A stretch of 55,209 nt of DNA from Aliishimia sp965656085 (GCA_965656085.1 CBFHJA010000030.1:1-55209), one strand, 5' to 3'; numbered from the stretch's first letter, positions 16,726-25,696 are shown. Notes: generated by a model not told the origin, from the sequence alone. Program-made: numbers and translations.

Positions 16726-16793
16726 TATCCGCCCACGGCGGAACTTTCCCAGCCCCCGGGCGTTTCCCCTGCATCATCACAGGAGGATTTCCA

Positions 16794-17039
16794 ATGGACC
16801 GCCTAGCCCTCATTCTGACACTCATCAGCGGCTCAATGATCACCGGCACGCTTGTCGTGACCGCCTTCAGCCTCGACTATTACGCATGGTGGACCGTGCT
16901 CGGCTCTGCCGCCATCGGCTACGGCATGGCATGGCCCTCGGCCCGCCTGATTTCCAAACGCATCAAACGGGACGACCCGGCGTGGACGCTGGAAGAGCCG
17001 GACGGCCTGCTGCCGAAACCCGGCGGCCGAGAGATGTGA
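16794..17039 (+). CDS. Small membrane protein, 81 residues
   Basis: An 81-residue protein starting at ATG 16794 with AGGAGGA at the ideal distance. Two hydrophobic segments (about 4-25 and 31-50) flank a short loop (SLDYYAWWT), followed by a charged cytoplasmic-looking tail with SKRIKRDDPAW. I do not recognise a characterised family. It follows tdk by 68 bp and may be co-transcribed with it. Confidence 0.75.
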   Translation: MDRLALILTLISGSMITGTLVVTAFSLDYYAWWTVLGSAAIGYGMAWPSARLISKRIKRDDPAWTLEEPDGLLPKPGGREM

Positions 17040-17073
17040 CGCGCCTGCGGCCCGTGCTGGGAGCGGGGGCTCC

Positions 17074-17230
17074 GTAGGGTAGGCAATTTGCCTGGGCCTG
17101 CCGCGTGCCAGCCTGCCGCGTGCCAGCCTGCCGCGACAGCGGCGGGCGTAGACTGGCAGCCTATCGGCATAGCCGATGGGCGAGAGGGGGCGGCGGGCGA
17201 AGCCCATGTAGGGTGGGCAATCTGCCCACC
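17074..17230. repeat. Dispersed palindromic repeats and a 15-bp tandem repeat in a non-coding gap
   Basis: The 402-bp gap 17040-17441 has no convincing gene. GTAGGGTAGGCAATTTGCC (from 17074) and GTAGGGTGGGCAATCTGCC (from 17208) are near-identical copies of one element; the second folds as GGTGGGCA/TGCCCACC with a 3-nt loop. Between them is a 15-bp unit, CCTGCCGCGTGCCAG, at 17097-17111 and 17112-17126 with a partial third copy. A small hairpin, ATCGGC/GCCGAT, lies at 17163-17177. This looks like a REP-type intergenic repeat cluster. Confidence 0.6.
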
Positions 17231-17321
17231 ATGACGCCACGGAAAAGGTTAACGGCGGTGCACCGCACGCTGCCTTAACCTTGTCAATTCCCGGAACGAA
17301 TCGGGATTTGTATGTACAGGT

Positions 17322-17357
17322 GCCATACGCTTAGCCATACGCCGAGCCATACACCTG
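17322..17357. repeat. 12-bp tandem repeat, three copies
   Basis: Three consecutive 12-bp units begin GCCATAC: GCCATACGCTTA, GCCATACGCCGA and GCCATACACCTG. They lie about 85 bp beyond the 3' end of the hydroxyacid dehydrogenase gene, in the same gap as the palindromic repeats. An open frame through them yields a low-complexity peptide that I do not believe is real. Function is unknown. Confidence 0.6.
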
Positions 17358-17441
17358 CCATCCCTTGTTTTTATGGCGTTAACGCCTCTGTTCACGTTTT
17401 GGGCGAAAGCCGTGCCGTGCGGGCGTTCGCTGCGTTAACCT

Positions 17442-18395
17442 TCACACCGCGTTCGGCAGCCCGTCGCCCGCAAAGAAACTGCGCAGGTTTTCCACCGCCA
17501 TCAGGCCCATATCCGTGCGCACATCCAAGGCCGCCGTGCCCAGATGCGGCAAGAGCGTGACGTTCTCCATCGCCATCAGCGCCCCCGGCACTTTCGGCTC
17601 GAACTCATACACATCAAGCCCCGCCCCGGCGATCTCCCCGGCCTTCAACGCCGCGATCAGCGCCGCCTCGTCCACCACGTCCCCGCGCGCGATATTCACG
17701 AAAATCGCGTAAGATTTCATCGCCTTGAACACCTCTGCGCCGATCAGATGGTGCGTCTCCGCGCCGCCCGGCACCGCGACGACGACGATATCGCACGCCT
17801 CAGCGAGCGCCGTCAGGCTCGGCATCTGGCGGGCCGGGAACTCGACCTGTTTTTCCGAGCGATTGTGATAGAGCACCTCCATCCCGAAGCCGAAATGGCA
17901 CCGCTTTGCAATGGATTGGCCAATCCGCCCCATGCCGACGATGCCCACGGTTTTTCCGGACATATGCAGCCCGAGAAGCTGCGTCGGGTGCCAGCCCGGC
18001 CACGCGCCCGCCCGCACCATCCGCTCCCCCTCGCCCGCACGCCGCGCGGTCATCAGCATCAGCGTCAAAGCGATATCCGCCGTGGCATCGGTCACCGCCC
18101 CCGGCGTATTGCTCACCGCCACCCCGGCCGCCTGCGCCGCCGCCACATCGATGTGATTATAGCCCACGCCAAAATTCGCCAGCAGCCGCGCGCGGGGCTG
18201 CGGTACATCCGCGAAAACCGCAGCGCTGAACGCATCTCCGAGAGTCGGCAAAACCGCATCGAACTCCTTGAGAACGCTCCGCAATTCCGCGTCCGTGAGC
18301 GGCAGGGCCTCGGCCCGCACGGTGACGTCGAAATGCCTGCGCGCCTCAGCCTGTACGGCCTCCGGCAAGGGGCGGGTCATCAGTATTTGTTTCAT
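17442..18395 (-). CDS. D-isomer-specific 2-hydroxyacid dehydrogenase (glyoxylate/hydroxypyruvate reductase type)
   Basis: A 317-residue NAD(P)-dependent dehydrogenase with the Rossmann motif GIVGMGRIGQ and catalytic R (NIARGDVVDE), E (DVYEFEP) and H (LLPHLGTA), the standard triad. The SGKTVGIVG and NRSEKQ segments suggest NADP preference (arginine after beta-2), as in glyoxylate/hydroxypyruvate reductases. The ATG at 18395 overlaps the csaA stop as TGATG; an in-frame GTG at 18401 is the alternative. It is the last gene of a leftward proC-csaA-dehydrogenase unit. Confidence 0.92.
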   Translation of the reverse strand: MKQILMTRPLPEAVQAEARRHFDVTVRAEALPLTDAELRSVLKEFDAVLPTLGDAFSAAVFADVPQPRARLLANFGVGYNHIDVAAAQAAGVAVSNTPGAVTDATADIALTLMLMTARRAGEGERMVRAGAWPGWHPTQLLGLHMSGKTVGIVGMGRIGQSIAKRCHFGFGMEVLYHNRSEKQVEFPARQMPSLTALAEACDIVVVAVPGGAETHHLIGAEVFKAMKSYAIFVNIARGDVVDEAALIAALKAGEIAGAGLDVYEFEPKVPGALMAMENVTLLPHLGTAALDVRTDMGLMAVENLRSFFAGDGLPNAV

Positions 18396-18733
18396 CAGCA
18401 CAAACGCGCCCCGAGCGGCGCCTCCTTGTCCGGGCGCGCCAGCACGACCGCGCCGCTCTCATCGTGAAATCCGAGGATCAAGACCTCCGACATGAAAGGC
18501 CCGATCTGGCGGGCTGGGAAGTTGACCACGCCCATCACCTGCCGTCCCACAAGCGCCTCCGGATCGTAATGTTCGGTGATCTGCGCGGAGGATTTCCGCT
18601 CCCCGATCTCCGCGCCGAAATCCACCCAGAGCTTGATCGCAGGCTTGCGCGCCTCGGGAAAGGGTTCGGCCCGCGTCACGCGGCCAACCCGGATATCCAC
18701 CGCCAGAAAATCATCAAAAGTGATCTCAGCCAC
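18395..18733 (-). CDS. csaA: CsaA-type tRNA-binding-domain protein
   Basis: A 112-residue single-domain protein of the EMAP-II/Trbp111 tRNA-binding OB-fold family. Its blocks DIRVGRVTRAEPFPEARKPAIKLWVDFG, SSAQIT and VNFPARQIGPFMSEVLILG are characteristic of CsaA, described as a chaperone-like tRNA-binding protein. It overlaps proC by 8 bp at its start and the hydroxyacid dehydrogenase by one base at its stop, so the three genes are translationally coupled. Confidence 0.93.
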   Translation of the reverse strand: MAEITFDDFLAVDIRVGRVTRAEPFPEARKPAIKLWVDFGAEIGERKSSAQITEHYDPEALVGRQVMGVVNFPARQIGPFMSEVLILGFHDESGAVVLARPDKEAPLGARLC

Positions 18734-19541
18734 GGGCCAACTCCCGCGAACGATCTGCCGCCGCCCTGACCGTGGCCGTCATCAGGGGCGGCAAACCGTT
18801 TTGCCGATCCATCAAAACCTCGAGCCCGGCCTGTGTCGTGCCATTGGGCGAGGTGACATTGACGCGGAGCTGCGCGGGGTCTTCGTCTGCCTGCATCGCG
18901 AGCGCACCAGCCCCGGCCACTGTGGCCTTGGCCAGTTGCATCGCAAGCTCGGGCGCAAGCCCCTGCGCCTCCCCGGCCGCAGCCAAACATTCAATCATAT
19001 GAAACACATAGGCCGGCCCAGACCCGGACACGCCGGTCACCGCATCCATCTGGTCTTCGCTTTCCAGCCGCACCACCTCGCCGATGGCCCGCAAGAGCCC
19101 CTCGGACAAATCCATCTGCGCGGCGCTGGCACGGGCATTGCCAATGATCGCCGTGATCCCCTGCCCAACCGCTGCGGGCGTGTTCGGCATCGCCCGGATC
19201 ACCGGTGTCTGCGCACCGAGCAACTGCTCAAAGGCCGCGATGGGGGTGCCTGCCGCGACCGACAGAACCAGCGTGTCCCCATTGCCCATGGCCGCAAGCG
19301 CGGGCAGCGCGTCAGCCATAATTTGAGGCTTAACAGCCACGAGCACCACAGCAGGCGCCTCGGGTAAGGCCACGTTCACATGCACACCGCAGGCTTGCAC
19401 CCAATCCGAGGGTGCCGGGTCCTGCACCCAGACGGAACCCGCTGAAAGACCCCGTTTCAGCCAGCCCGCCAGCATTGCAGATCCCATCTTGCCGCAGCCC
19501 AGCAGGACCAGACCCCGGCTCTCGATATCGAAAAAATCCAT
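18726..19541 (-). CDS. proC: Pyrroline-5-carboxylate reductase
   Basis: A 271-residue ProC with N-terminal Rossmann motif LGCGKMGSAML, the AVKPQ block, and the C-terminal dimerisation signature VTGVSGSGPAYVFHMIE and TSPNGTTQAGL. It reduces pyrroline-5-carboxylate to proline with NAD(P)H. Length is normal. It heads a tight unit with csaA and a hydroxyacid dehydrogenase and lies downstream of a YbjN-family gene on the same strand. Confidence 0.96.
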   Translation of the reverse strand: MDFFDIESRGLVLLGCGKMGSAMLAGWLKRGLSAGSVWVQDPAPSDWVQACGVHVNVALPEAPAVVLVAVKPQIMADALPALAAMGNGDTLVLSVAAGTPIAAFEQLLGAQTPVIRAMPNTPAAVGQGITAIIGNARASAAQMDLSEGLLRAIGEVVRLESEDQMDAVTGVSGSGPAYVFHMIECLAAAGEAQGLAPELAMQLAKATVAGAGALAMQADEDPAQLRVNVTSPNGTTQAGLEVLMDRQNGLPPLMTATVRAAADRSRELARG

Positions 19542-19658
19542 ACCGCCCCCGTTTGTTTGCCCCGGTGACCCTAGGCGTCTATCAAACAGGAGAAAAGCAG
19601 GAAAGCGCGCCCGATCCCGAACGCGCCCTGCCTGTTTTCATTTGGTCGGAATATTCAC

Positions 19659-19702
19659 GGGGGCTTGAGGACAGTCAGCCCCCAAACGCGCCGCAGGCGC
19701 GT
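19659..19702 (-). terminator. Two hairpins after the YbjN gene
   Basis: ACGCGCC/GGCGCGT (19686-19702, 3-nt loop) and GGGGGCT/AGCCCCC (19659-19683, 11-nt loop) have perfect 7-bp arms. On the minus strand they begin 4 nt after the YbjN stop, and the first is followed by TTT. They probably terminate or stabilise the YbjN transcript before proC. Confidence 0.5.
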
Positions 19703-19705
19703 CCG

Positions 19706-20206
19706 TCACGCCCGCCCATAGGCCTCGGCAATCGCCACGTCGAGCGCCGCAGCCGGAGTCTTGTCGCCCCAGATCAGCATCTGCAAAGCAGGATAATAGC
19801 GCTCAGCACTCATCACCGCCGCGCCAATCATCGTGTCGATCTGCTCCGGTCCGGCGATATGCCCGCCTGCGCAGACCAGCCCGTAGCGGTACACCATCAG
19901 CTTTTGCTCTTCCCAATAGGTGAAACTGCCCGCCCAGCATTGGTCATTCACGAGGTTCAGAAGCTCATAAAGCCCGGCCTTCTGGTCCTCGGGCGGATCC
20001 AGTTCGAAGGTGCACACCATGCGCAGGGTTTCGTCATAGGCGGACCATGCCAGCGTGAGCGAATAGGTCCGCCATTGCCCTTCGACCGCCATGGCGATCT
20101 GATCGTCCGCGATACGGTCGAAGTCCCAGTCGTGATGGGCAGCGAGTGTCTCAACGATGTCAATGGGATGGATGTCGTCTTCGAGGAAGTGCTCGGAAAG
20201 GGCCAT
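19706..20206 (-). CDS. YbjN domain-containing protein
   Basis: A 166-residue soluble protein of the YbjN family. The blocks include WRTYSLTLAWSAYDETLRMVCTF-like beta strands and YELLNLVNDQCWAGSFTYWEEQ. The YbjN fold resembles secretion chaperones; in Enterobacteria YbjN is a sensory-transduction regulator, but in alphaproteobacteria its role is undefined. It lies upstream of proC in the same direction, a neighbourhood I associate with Rhodobacteraceae. The gap 20207-20426 upstream holds no gene that I can support. Confidence 0.88.
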   Translation of the reverse strand: MALSEHFLEDDIHPIDIVETLAAHHDWDFDRIADDQIAMAVEGQWRTYSLTLAWSAYDETLRMVCTFELDPPEDQKAGLYELLNLVNDQCWAGSFTYWEEQKLMVYRYGLVCAGGHIAGPEQIDTMIGAAVMSAERYYPALQMLIWGDKTPAAALDVAIAEAYGRA

Positions 20207-20426
20207 GTTGCCACCTCTTGGTTGCCATGACCGGTATGGGCGAAGGGCGCCAGCAGATGCGCCTGTGCGCGCCCAGTTTGGCCATGTGCCTGCTCGATCG
20301 GATCAGAGTGGACCCCTGTACCCGTGTGACCAACCTGCTTGAGGGCGGGCGTTCTGGCAACCCTTTATTTGGGGATAACCGCAATAAGTTGTGGGCAAAG
20401 CCCGTGTCCTGCGCAAAACCTATCCG

Positions 20427-21272
20427 CTACATGGGCGCATGCCACCATTCCGAGAGCGCCGCAGGATCGACCGCACCCGCTGGTCCGATCCCGACCAGCA
20501 TCTCCGGACCCGCATAATCGGACGCGCGTATCTCGACGGATTTGCCCACCACCTGAACCTCCATCATCCCGTCCGCCTCAAGCACGAGGAACCCCTTCAC
20601 CCGGTAGAGCCCGGCTGGCCTTGCCACCAACATGTCTGCCAACGCCGAGCGCGTCAGCCCGGGGATGGGGTCGCCCTGCCACCGGGTGAAAGGCGCATGG
20701 GCCGGCGTGGGTCCGGGCAGCGCGGCGTCGAGGTCCCACAAAAGCGCCTCAATCTTCTCGAGCTCGGTCAGAACACGGGACGCATCCAGACCCTCGGGCC
20801 TGCGGTCCGTCTTGGAAAGATACACAAGGTCGGCGACCTGAACTTGCGCGGCGATCTGCGGCGCAATCTGTGCATCCTTTTGCAAGTCCGGCCAGTTCAC
20901 ACCATCCACCACCGTTACGATCCCGGCATAGGCAAGCTCGGGCTCGTTGCGCGCCACCTCCGCGATTTTGGCGGGGTCAGCCACCCCGCTGGCTTCGATG
21001 ATCAGGTGATCGGGCCGCTCCGCGCGATCCAGCACATCGCCGACAGCCATGAACAGATCGGCGCCCATTGTGCAGCACACGCAGCCATTGGTCAGCTCGA
21101 GCGTGTCAGCGCCCTGCGCCTTGATCAGGGCCGCGTCGACATTCACCGCGCCGAAATCATTGACCATAACCATCAGCCGCTTGCCGTGATCCGACTGCAG
21201 AATGTGGTTGATCAGCGTGGTTTTCCCGGCCCCGAGATAGCCCCCGATGACCGTCAGCGGCAGGCGGCTCAC
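20427..21272 (-). CDS. CobW/COG0523-family GTP-binding metal chaperone
   Basis: A 281-residue P-loop GTPase. Walker A is GYLGAGKTT at 11-19, the metal-binding CxCC is C64-V-C66-C67 in NGCVCCTMG, and Walker B-like IIEASGVADP follows. The base-recognition motif is SKTD rather than NKxD. A CobW C-terminal domain occupies ~200-281. The protein lacks the histidine-rich loop of some zinc carriers. Its ATG overlaps the stop of the amidohydrolase gene by 4 bp, so it probably supplies a metal (zinc is the best guess) to that metalloenzyme. Confidence 0.93.
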   Translation of the reverse strand: MSRLPLTVIGGYLGAGKTTLINHILQSDHGKRLMVMVNDFGAVNVDAALIKAQGADTLELTNGCVCCTMGADLFMAVGDVLDRAERPDHLIIEASGVADPAKIAEVARNEPELAYAGIVTVVDGVNWPDLQKDAQIAPQIAAQVQVADLVYLSKTDRRPEGLDASRVLTELEKIEALLWDLDAALPGPTPAHAPFTRWQGDPIPGLTRSALADMLVARPAGLYRVKGFLVLEADGMMEVQVVGKSVEIRASDYAGPEMLVGIGPAGAVDPAALSEWWHAPM

Positions 21273-22897
21273 AGCATATGCACCACGCCGCCCGACACGG
21301 TGCCGAGCACGGGCACGTCCTTGAGCGCCATGGGATCAACAGCGGTGGGGTCGTCGCCCAGCACAGCGAAATCGGCGATCTTGCCGGGCACGATGGAGCC
21401 GATCTCTCGGTCGAGCTTCAGCGTGTAGGCCGCGCCCATGGTGATCGTGTGGAGCGCTTCGTCCACGGTGATGGATTCCTCCGGCCCGAGTGTTTCGCCC
21501 GACATGGTCTGCCGGGTCACCGCGCACCAAGCCGTAAAGAGCGGGCCCATGGAGGTCACCGGCGCGTCCGAGTGAATGGCGATCTTCACCCCGGTGTCGA
21601 GCGCGGTGCGCGCCGCATCCATCCGCGCGGCGCGGTCAGGCCCGAGCGTGAGCGCGGCGTGTTGGTCGCCGAAGAACCAGATGTGGTTGGAGAAGATGTT
21701 CGTGCAGACCTCAAGATCAGCCGCCTGCTGGAACAACCCCTCATCCATCATCTGGCAATGCTGCAGGACGTGCCGCGCCCCATCCCACGGATATTTCCGC
21801 GCCGCAGCCTCAATCGCGTCGAGCGAGACCTGCGCAGCCTCATCTCCGTTCACGTGAATGTGCATCTGCACGCCGTTCTTCTGGAATTCCTCGCAGAGCA
21901 CGTAAATCTGCTCCGGTGCGGTGTTCCAGATGCCGTTCTCTTGACCGCCCACGTAACCGGGCCAACGCACCCGCGCGGTCCAGCCTTGAATGGAGCCATC
22001 GGTCATGAGCTTCACCGCCCCGAGCCGCAGCTTGTCGGTGGACTGCGCGCGCAGCTTCAGCGCGTAGGCCGCCATCTGCACCGGGTCGGCACCAGCCGTG
22101 CCGAGCGCGGGCACGATCCGCACCGGAAAGCCCGGCTCACCGGTCACCGACAGCATCGTTCCAAGGTCTTCTTCTTCCATTGTCGAGTACAGGTCGGTCA
22201 CAGTTGTGACCCCGGCCCGCTTGCAGACCTCACCATAGGTGCGGATGCTCTCGGGGGTCTGGCTCAGACCCCGAAAATCGATCCCGAGACGGCGCATGAC
22301 CGGGAACATCGCAGCCATTTCCTGAAGCTCGCCCGTGGGCTCCCCGTCGGGCCCTTTCACGATCCCCTCACCATTGCTCTCACGGGTGTAGCCCGCCATT
22401 TCCAGCGCCTTGGAGTTCACGCACATCAGATGGAAATTGGAGAACATGATCGCGATGGGCCGCTCGACACTGATTTCATCAAGATGCTTGCGGCTGAGAC
22501 GTTCGGTGGTCAGGAAGATCGGATCAAACCCCCAGCCCACGAGCGGCTCGCTTGGTGCCAGCCCGGCGGCATAGTCCGTCAGCCCCGCCACAACCTCGTC
22601 AATCGTGGTGAGCCCCTTCCAGAGCTTGCCCTCGGGGTCGACCCGGTCGTGATACCCGGCATAGGCATAGCGCCACATCGCCCCGGCCATCATATGCGCG
22701 TGTCCCTCGATCAGCCCGGGCATCAGCACGGCGTGTTCGAATTGCGCATCATGGGTCACCTCGCCCCACATATCCGCACAGTCAGCCCCGCCCACGGCGA
22801 GAATTTTACCGTCCTGCACCGCGACATGGGTGGCCTCAGGCCGTGCCGCATCCATCGTCAAGATCTTGCGGGCGGCATATACCGTGATTTTGCTCAT
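21269..22897 (-). CDS. Amidohydrolase of the YtcJ type
   Basis: A 542-residue metal-dependent amidohydrolase. The first metal motif GHAH is in MPGLIEGHAHMM. Further ligands are in MHIHVNGDEA and IHSDAPVTSMGP, and the C-terminal strand KLDREIGSIVPGKIADFAVL is typical of the composite beta-sandwich. I start at 22897 (MSKITVYA), which follows GGAGAGGG by about 7 nt; the longer frame adds eight residues. Members hydrolyse N-substituted amides or formamides, but substrates vary. It is divergent from a peptide-type importer and coupled to a CobW GTPase, so the importer may bring in its substrate. Confidence 0.92.
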   Translation of the reverse strand: MSKITVYAARKILTMDAARPEATHVAVQDGKILAVGGADCADMWGEVTHDAQFEHAVLMPGLIEGHAHMMAGAMWRYAYAGYHDRVDPEGKLWKGLTTIDEVVAGLTDYAAGLAPSEPLVGWGFDPIFLTTERLSRKHLDEISVERPIAIMFSNFHLMCVNSKALEMAGYTRESNGEGIVKGPDGEPTGELQEMAAMFPVMRRLGIDFRGLSQTPESIRTYGEVCKRAGVTTVTDLYSTMEEEDLGTMLSVTGEPGFPVRIVPALGTAGADPVQMAAYALKLRAQSTDKLRLGAVKLMTDGSIQGWTARVRWPGYVGGQENGIWNTAPEQIYVLCEEFQKNGVQMHIHVNGDEAAQVSLDAIEAAARKYPWDGARHVLQHCQMMDEGLFQQAADLEVCTNIFSNHIWFFGDQHAALTLGPDRAARMDAARTALDTGVKIAIHSDAPVTSMGPLFTAWCAVTRQTMSGETLGPEESITVDEALHTITMGAAYTLKLDREIGSIVPGKIADFAVLGDDPTAVDPMALKDVPVLGTVSGGVVHML

Positions 22898-23005
22898 CGT
22901 CTGTCCCTCTCCATGCCCCATACAGTTGCGGGCTCAAAATTCTCTTTACCGCCGAGGCAGGTTCCGCCTACCGTGCTATAAAACATATCGACATGGGAGA
23001 AGAAA

Positions 23006-24559
23006 ATGACGTTCCTGAAACGGATCACCGCAGCGGCTCTGCTGGCCGGCACGGCGGTCGCCACACAAGCCTATGCCGAGGGCGGCACGCTGGTCATCGG
23101 CTCCACGCAAACCCCGCGCCACCTCAACGGCTCTGTCCAGTCCGGCATCGCAACAGCGGTTCCCTCCACCCAGATCTTCGCGTCGCCTCTGCGTTATGAT
23201 GAGAACTGGGAGCCGCAGCCCTACCTCGCCGAAAGCTGGGAAGTGGCCGAGGATGGCATGAGCGTCACGCTGAACCTCGTGCAGAATGCGACCTTCCATG
23301 ACGGCGAGAAGGTGACCTCGGAAGATGTTGCGTTCTCAATCATGAACACCAAGGAAAACCACCCCTTCAAATCCATGTTCGAGCCGGTCTCCTCCATCGA
23401 CACTCCGGACGACTATACGGTGGTCATCAACCTCGACAGACCCCACCCGGCACTGCTGCTGGCCTTGTCGCCTGCCCTCGCGCCGGTGCTGCCAGAGCAT
23501 ATCTTCAATGATGGGCAGGACCCCAAGTCACACCCGGCGAACACCGCGCCGATTGGCTCTGGACCGTTCATGCTCAAGGAATTCACTGCCGGCGAGGCGA
23601 TCATTCTAGAGAAGAACCCGAACTTCTTTCTGGAAGGGCGACCGAAGCTGGATGAGATCATCATCCGTATCATCTCCGACCCCTCGGCCTTGCTGATCGC
23701 CATGGAAAACGGTGACACCGACTTGTATCCGTTCATGGCGGGCTCTCAGGAAATCCGCCGTCTTGAAAAAGACCCGGACTTGTCGATCACCACAGAAGGC
23801 TATGCCGCTGTCGGCCCGGTGAACTGGCTGGCCTTTAACACCGCCTCCGAGAAGCTCTCCGATGTGCGCGTGCGCCAAGCTATCGCCTACGCGGTGGACC
23901 GCGAGTTCATCACCAATGCCCTGCATCGCGGCGTGTCAGCACCACAGCGCGGCCCGATCATCGAAAGCTCGCCTTTCTTCGATCCAACCATCCCGGCCTA
24001 TGACGTCGACCTCGACAAGGCCCAAGCGCTGATGGAGGAGGCCGGCTTCGGTGACGGAATGGAGCTGACGATCGACTACATCCCCGGACCCAAGGAGCAG
24101 CAGCAATCGATCGCGGAGTATATGAAATCGCAGCTCAAGAAGATCGGCATCGACGTGACTGTGCGCGCTGCACCGGACTTCCCCACATGGGCGGGCCGCG
24201 TGGGCGGGCATGACTTCGAACTGAGCATGGATATCGTGTTCAACTGGGGCGACCCGGTGATCGGCGTACACCGTACCTATCTGTCCGACAACATCCGCCA
24301 AGGCGTGATCTGGTCCAACACGCAGCAATACTCAAACCCCGAAGTGGACGAGCTTCTCAACGCGGCGGCGGTCGAACTGGACATGGACAAGCGCAAGGCA
24401 CTCTATGCCGAATTCCAGCAAATCGTTGCGGGCGACCTGCCGGTCTACTGGATCAACGCACTGCCCTATCACACGGCCTACAACGCGAAATTGCAAAACG
24501 TGCCGACCGGTATCTGGGGCACCATGCACCCGATGGATATGGTCGAATGGGGCGAATAA
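23006..24559 (+). CDS. ABC transporter substrate-binding protein, family 5 (peptide/nickel type)
   Basis: A 517-residue periplasmic protein with a Sec signal peptide (likely cleavage after AYA near residue 25). It has the family-5 blocks YLAESWEVAEDGMSVTL, FHDGEKVTSEDVAFS, GSGPFMLKEF and VRQAIAYAVDRE. GGAGAAG precedes the ATG. It heads a rightward operon with two permeases and a dioxygenase, divergent from the amidohydrolase (108 bp between starts). Family-5 proteins bind peptides, but also opines, nickel complexes and other amides. Confidence 0.94.
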   Translation: MTFLKRITAAALLAGTAVATQAYAEGGTLVIGSTQTPRHLNGSVQSGIATAVPSTQIFASPLRYDENWEPQPYLAESWEVAEDGMSVTLNLVQNATFHDGEKVTSEDVAFSIMNTKENHPFKSMFEPVSSIDTPDDYTVVINLDRPHPALLLALSPALAPVLPEHIFNDGQDPKSHPANTAPIGSGPFMLKEFTAGEAIILEKNPNFFLEGRPKLDEIIIRIISDPSALLIAMENGDTDLYPFMAGSQEIRRLEKDPDLSITTEGYAAVGPVNWLAFNTASEKLSDVRVRQAIAYAVDREFITNALHRGVSAPQRGPIIESSPFFDPTIPAYDVDLDKAQALMEEAGFGDGMELTIDYIPGPKEQQQSIAEYMKSQLKKIGIDVTVRAAPDFPTWAGRVGGHDFELSMDIVFNWGDPVIGVHRTYLSDNIRQGVIWSNTQQYSNPEVDELLNAAAVELDMDKRKALYAEFQQIVAGDLPVYWINALPYHTAYNAKLQNVPTGIWGTMHPMDMVEWGE

Positions 24560-24573
24560 TCCGATAAAACGCC

Positions 24574-24605
24574 GGGGCGCGCTGTGTGAAACAACGGCGC
24601 GCCCC
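24574..24605 (+). other. Intercistronic stem-loop after the binding-protein gene
   Basis: GGGGCGCGC (24574-24582) and GCGCGCCCC (24597-24605) form a perfect 9-bp stem with a 14-nt loop, 14 nt after the binding-protein stop. The 159-bp gap to the first permease is unusually long for this operon. Such stems often raise binding-protein expression over the permeases by mRNA stabilisation or partial termination. Confidence 0.55.
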
Positions 24606-24718
24606 TTCAACAAGGGCCACAGCACGCACATCCTTGCCTCGCTGAGCCGAATAAACTCCCGCCGAAGGCTCCCACGACACGAAGAAGAGCCCCGGCCAAC
24701 AGGTAGAGCCCCGCACCC

Positions 24719-25696
24719 ATGAACGCCTCCTACCTCTCGCGCCGCCTCGCCTATGGCTTTTTGCTGATGCTCGGCGTCGTGATACTGAATTTCCTCTTGA
24801 TCCGCCTCGCGCCCGGAGACCCGGCCGTGGTGATCGCAGGCGAGATGGGCGGTGCGACCGAGGAGATGTTGGAGAGCATCCGCGAGGAATATGGCCTCAA
24901 CGAGCCGGTTCTGACACAGCTCTGGATTTATGTGTCCAATGTTGCACGCGGCGATCTCGGCGAGAGCTTCTTTTTCAACCTGCCGGTCGCACAACTGATC
25001 GGAGAGCGGATTGGTCCCACGATCCTGCTCGTCGTCACCGCGCAACTCCTGTCGATCTTCATCGGCATTTTCCTCGGCGCGATAGCTGCCCGCAAACCAA
25101 ACGGCGTTCTGTCGGGCTTCGTATCGGTCTTTGCCACGATCGGCTACGCGGTCCCGGTGTTCTGGACCGGAATCATGCTGATCATCCTCTTCGCCTCTGC
25201 CTTCCCGATCTTCCCCGTCGAAGGCATGCAATCGGTGCGCTTGCGCGACGCGCCGTTCTGGACGCGCTTCTGGGACACGGCCCACCACCTGGTCCTGCCC
25301 GCCTTCACCCTCGCGATTATCTACCTTGCGCAGTATGCCCGGCTGACCCGCGCCTCGATGCTCGACGCGCTGTCCTCAGACTATATCCGCACAGCCCGTG
25401 CCAAGGGCCTGAATGAGAGCAAGGTGCTGTTCTCCCACGCTTTGCGCAACGCGATGCTCCCGATCCTCACAGTGGCTGGGTTGCAATTCGGAAACCTGAT
25501 TTCAGGCGCGCTGCTGGTTGAAACGGTGTTCAACTGGCCCGGCATGGGGCGACTGGCCTTCGACTCGATCCTGCGCCGCGATTACCCCACGATCATGGGC
25601 GTGCTGTTCTTCGCCTCCTTGATGGTCGTGATCGCCAATATCCTCACCGATCTCAGCTACCGCCTCGCCGACCCGCGCCTGAAAGACGAGACATGA
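24719..25696 (+). CDS. ABC transporter permease (DppB type)
   Basis: A 325-residue membrane protein with the DppB/OppB N-terminus (RRLAYGFLLMLGVVILNFLLIRLAPGDP is the signature region, near residues 8-35), about six transmembrane helices and the EAA-like loop with YIRTARAKGLNESKV. No strong ribosome-binding site is seen before 24719. Its stop overlaps the next permease start by 4 bp. No ATPase gene (DppD/DppF) accompanies it in this window. Confidence 0.94.
   Translation: MNASYLSRRLAYGFLLMLGVVILNFLLIRLAPGDPAVVIAGEMGGATEEMLESIREEYGLNEPVLTQLWIYVSNVARGDLGESFFFNLPVAQLIGERIGPTILLVVTAQLLSIFIGIFLGAIAARKPNGVLSGFVSVFATIGYAVPVFWTGIMLIILFASAFPIFPVEGMQSVRLRDAPFWTRFWDTAHHLVLPAFTLAIIYLAQYARLTRASMLDALSSDYIRTARAKGLNESKVLFSHALRNAMLPILTVAGLQFGNLISGALLVETVFNWPGMGRLAFDSILRRDYPTIMGVLFFASLMVVIANILTDLSYRLADPRLKDET

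Noticed and set aside
17312..17560. 82-codon open frame through the 12-bp repeats
   Set aside because: The peptide is low-complexity (HTPSHTP) and runs into the antisense of the hydroxyacid dehydrogenase; no ribosome-binding site.
21278..22981. 567-codon plus-strand open frame opposite the amidohydrolase
   Set aside because: Antisense to conserved metal motifs, with no domain of its own.
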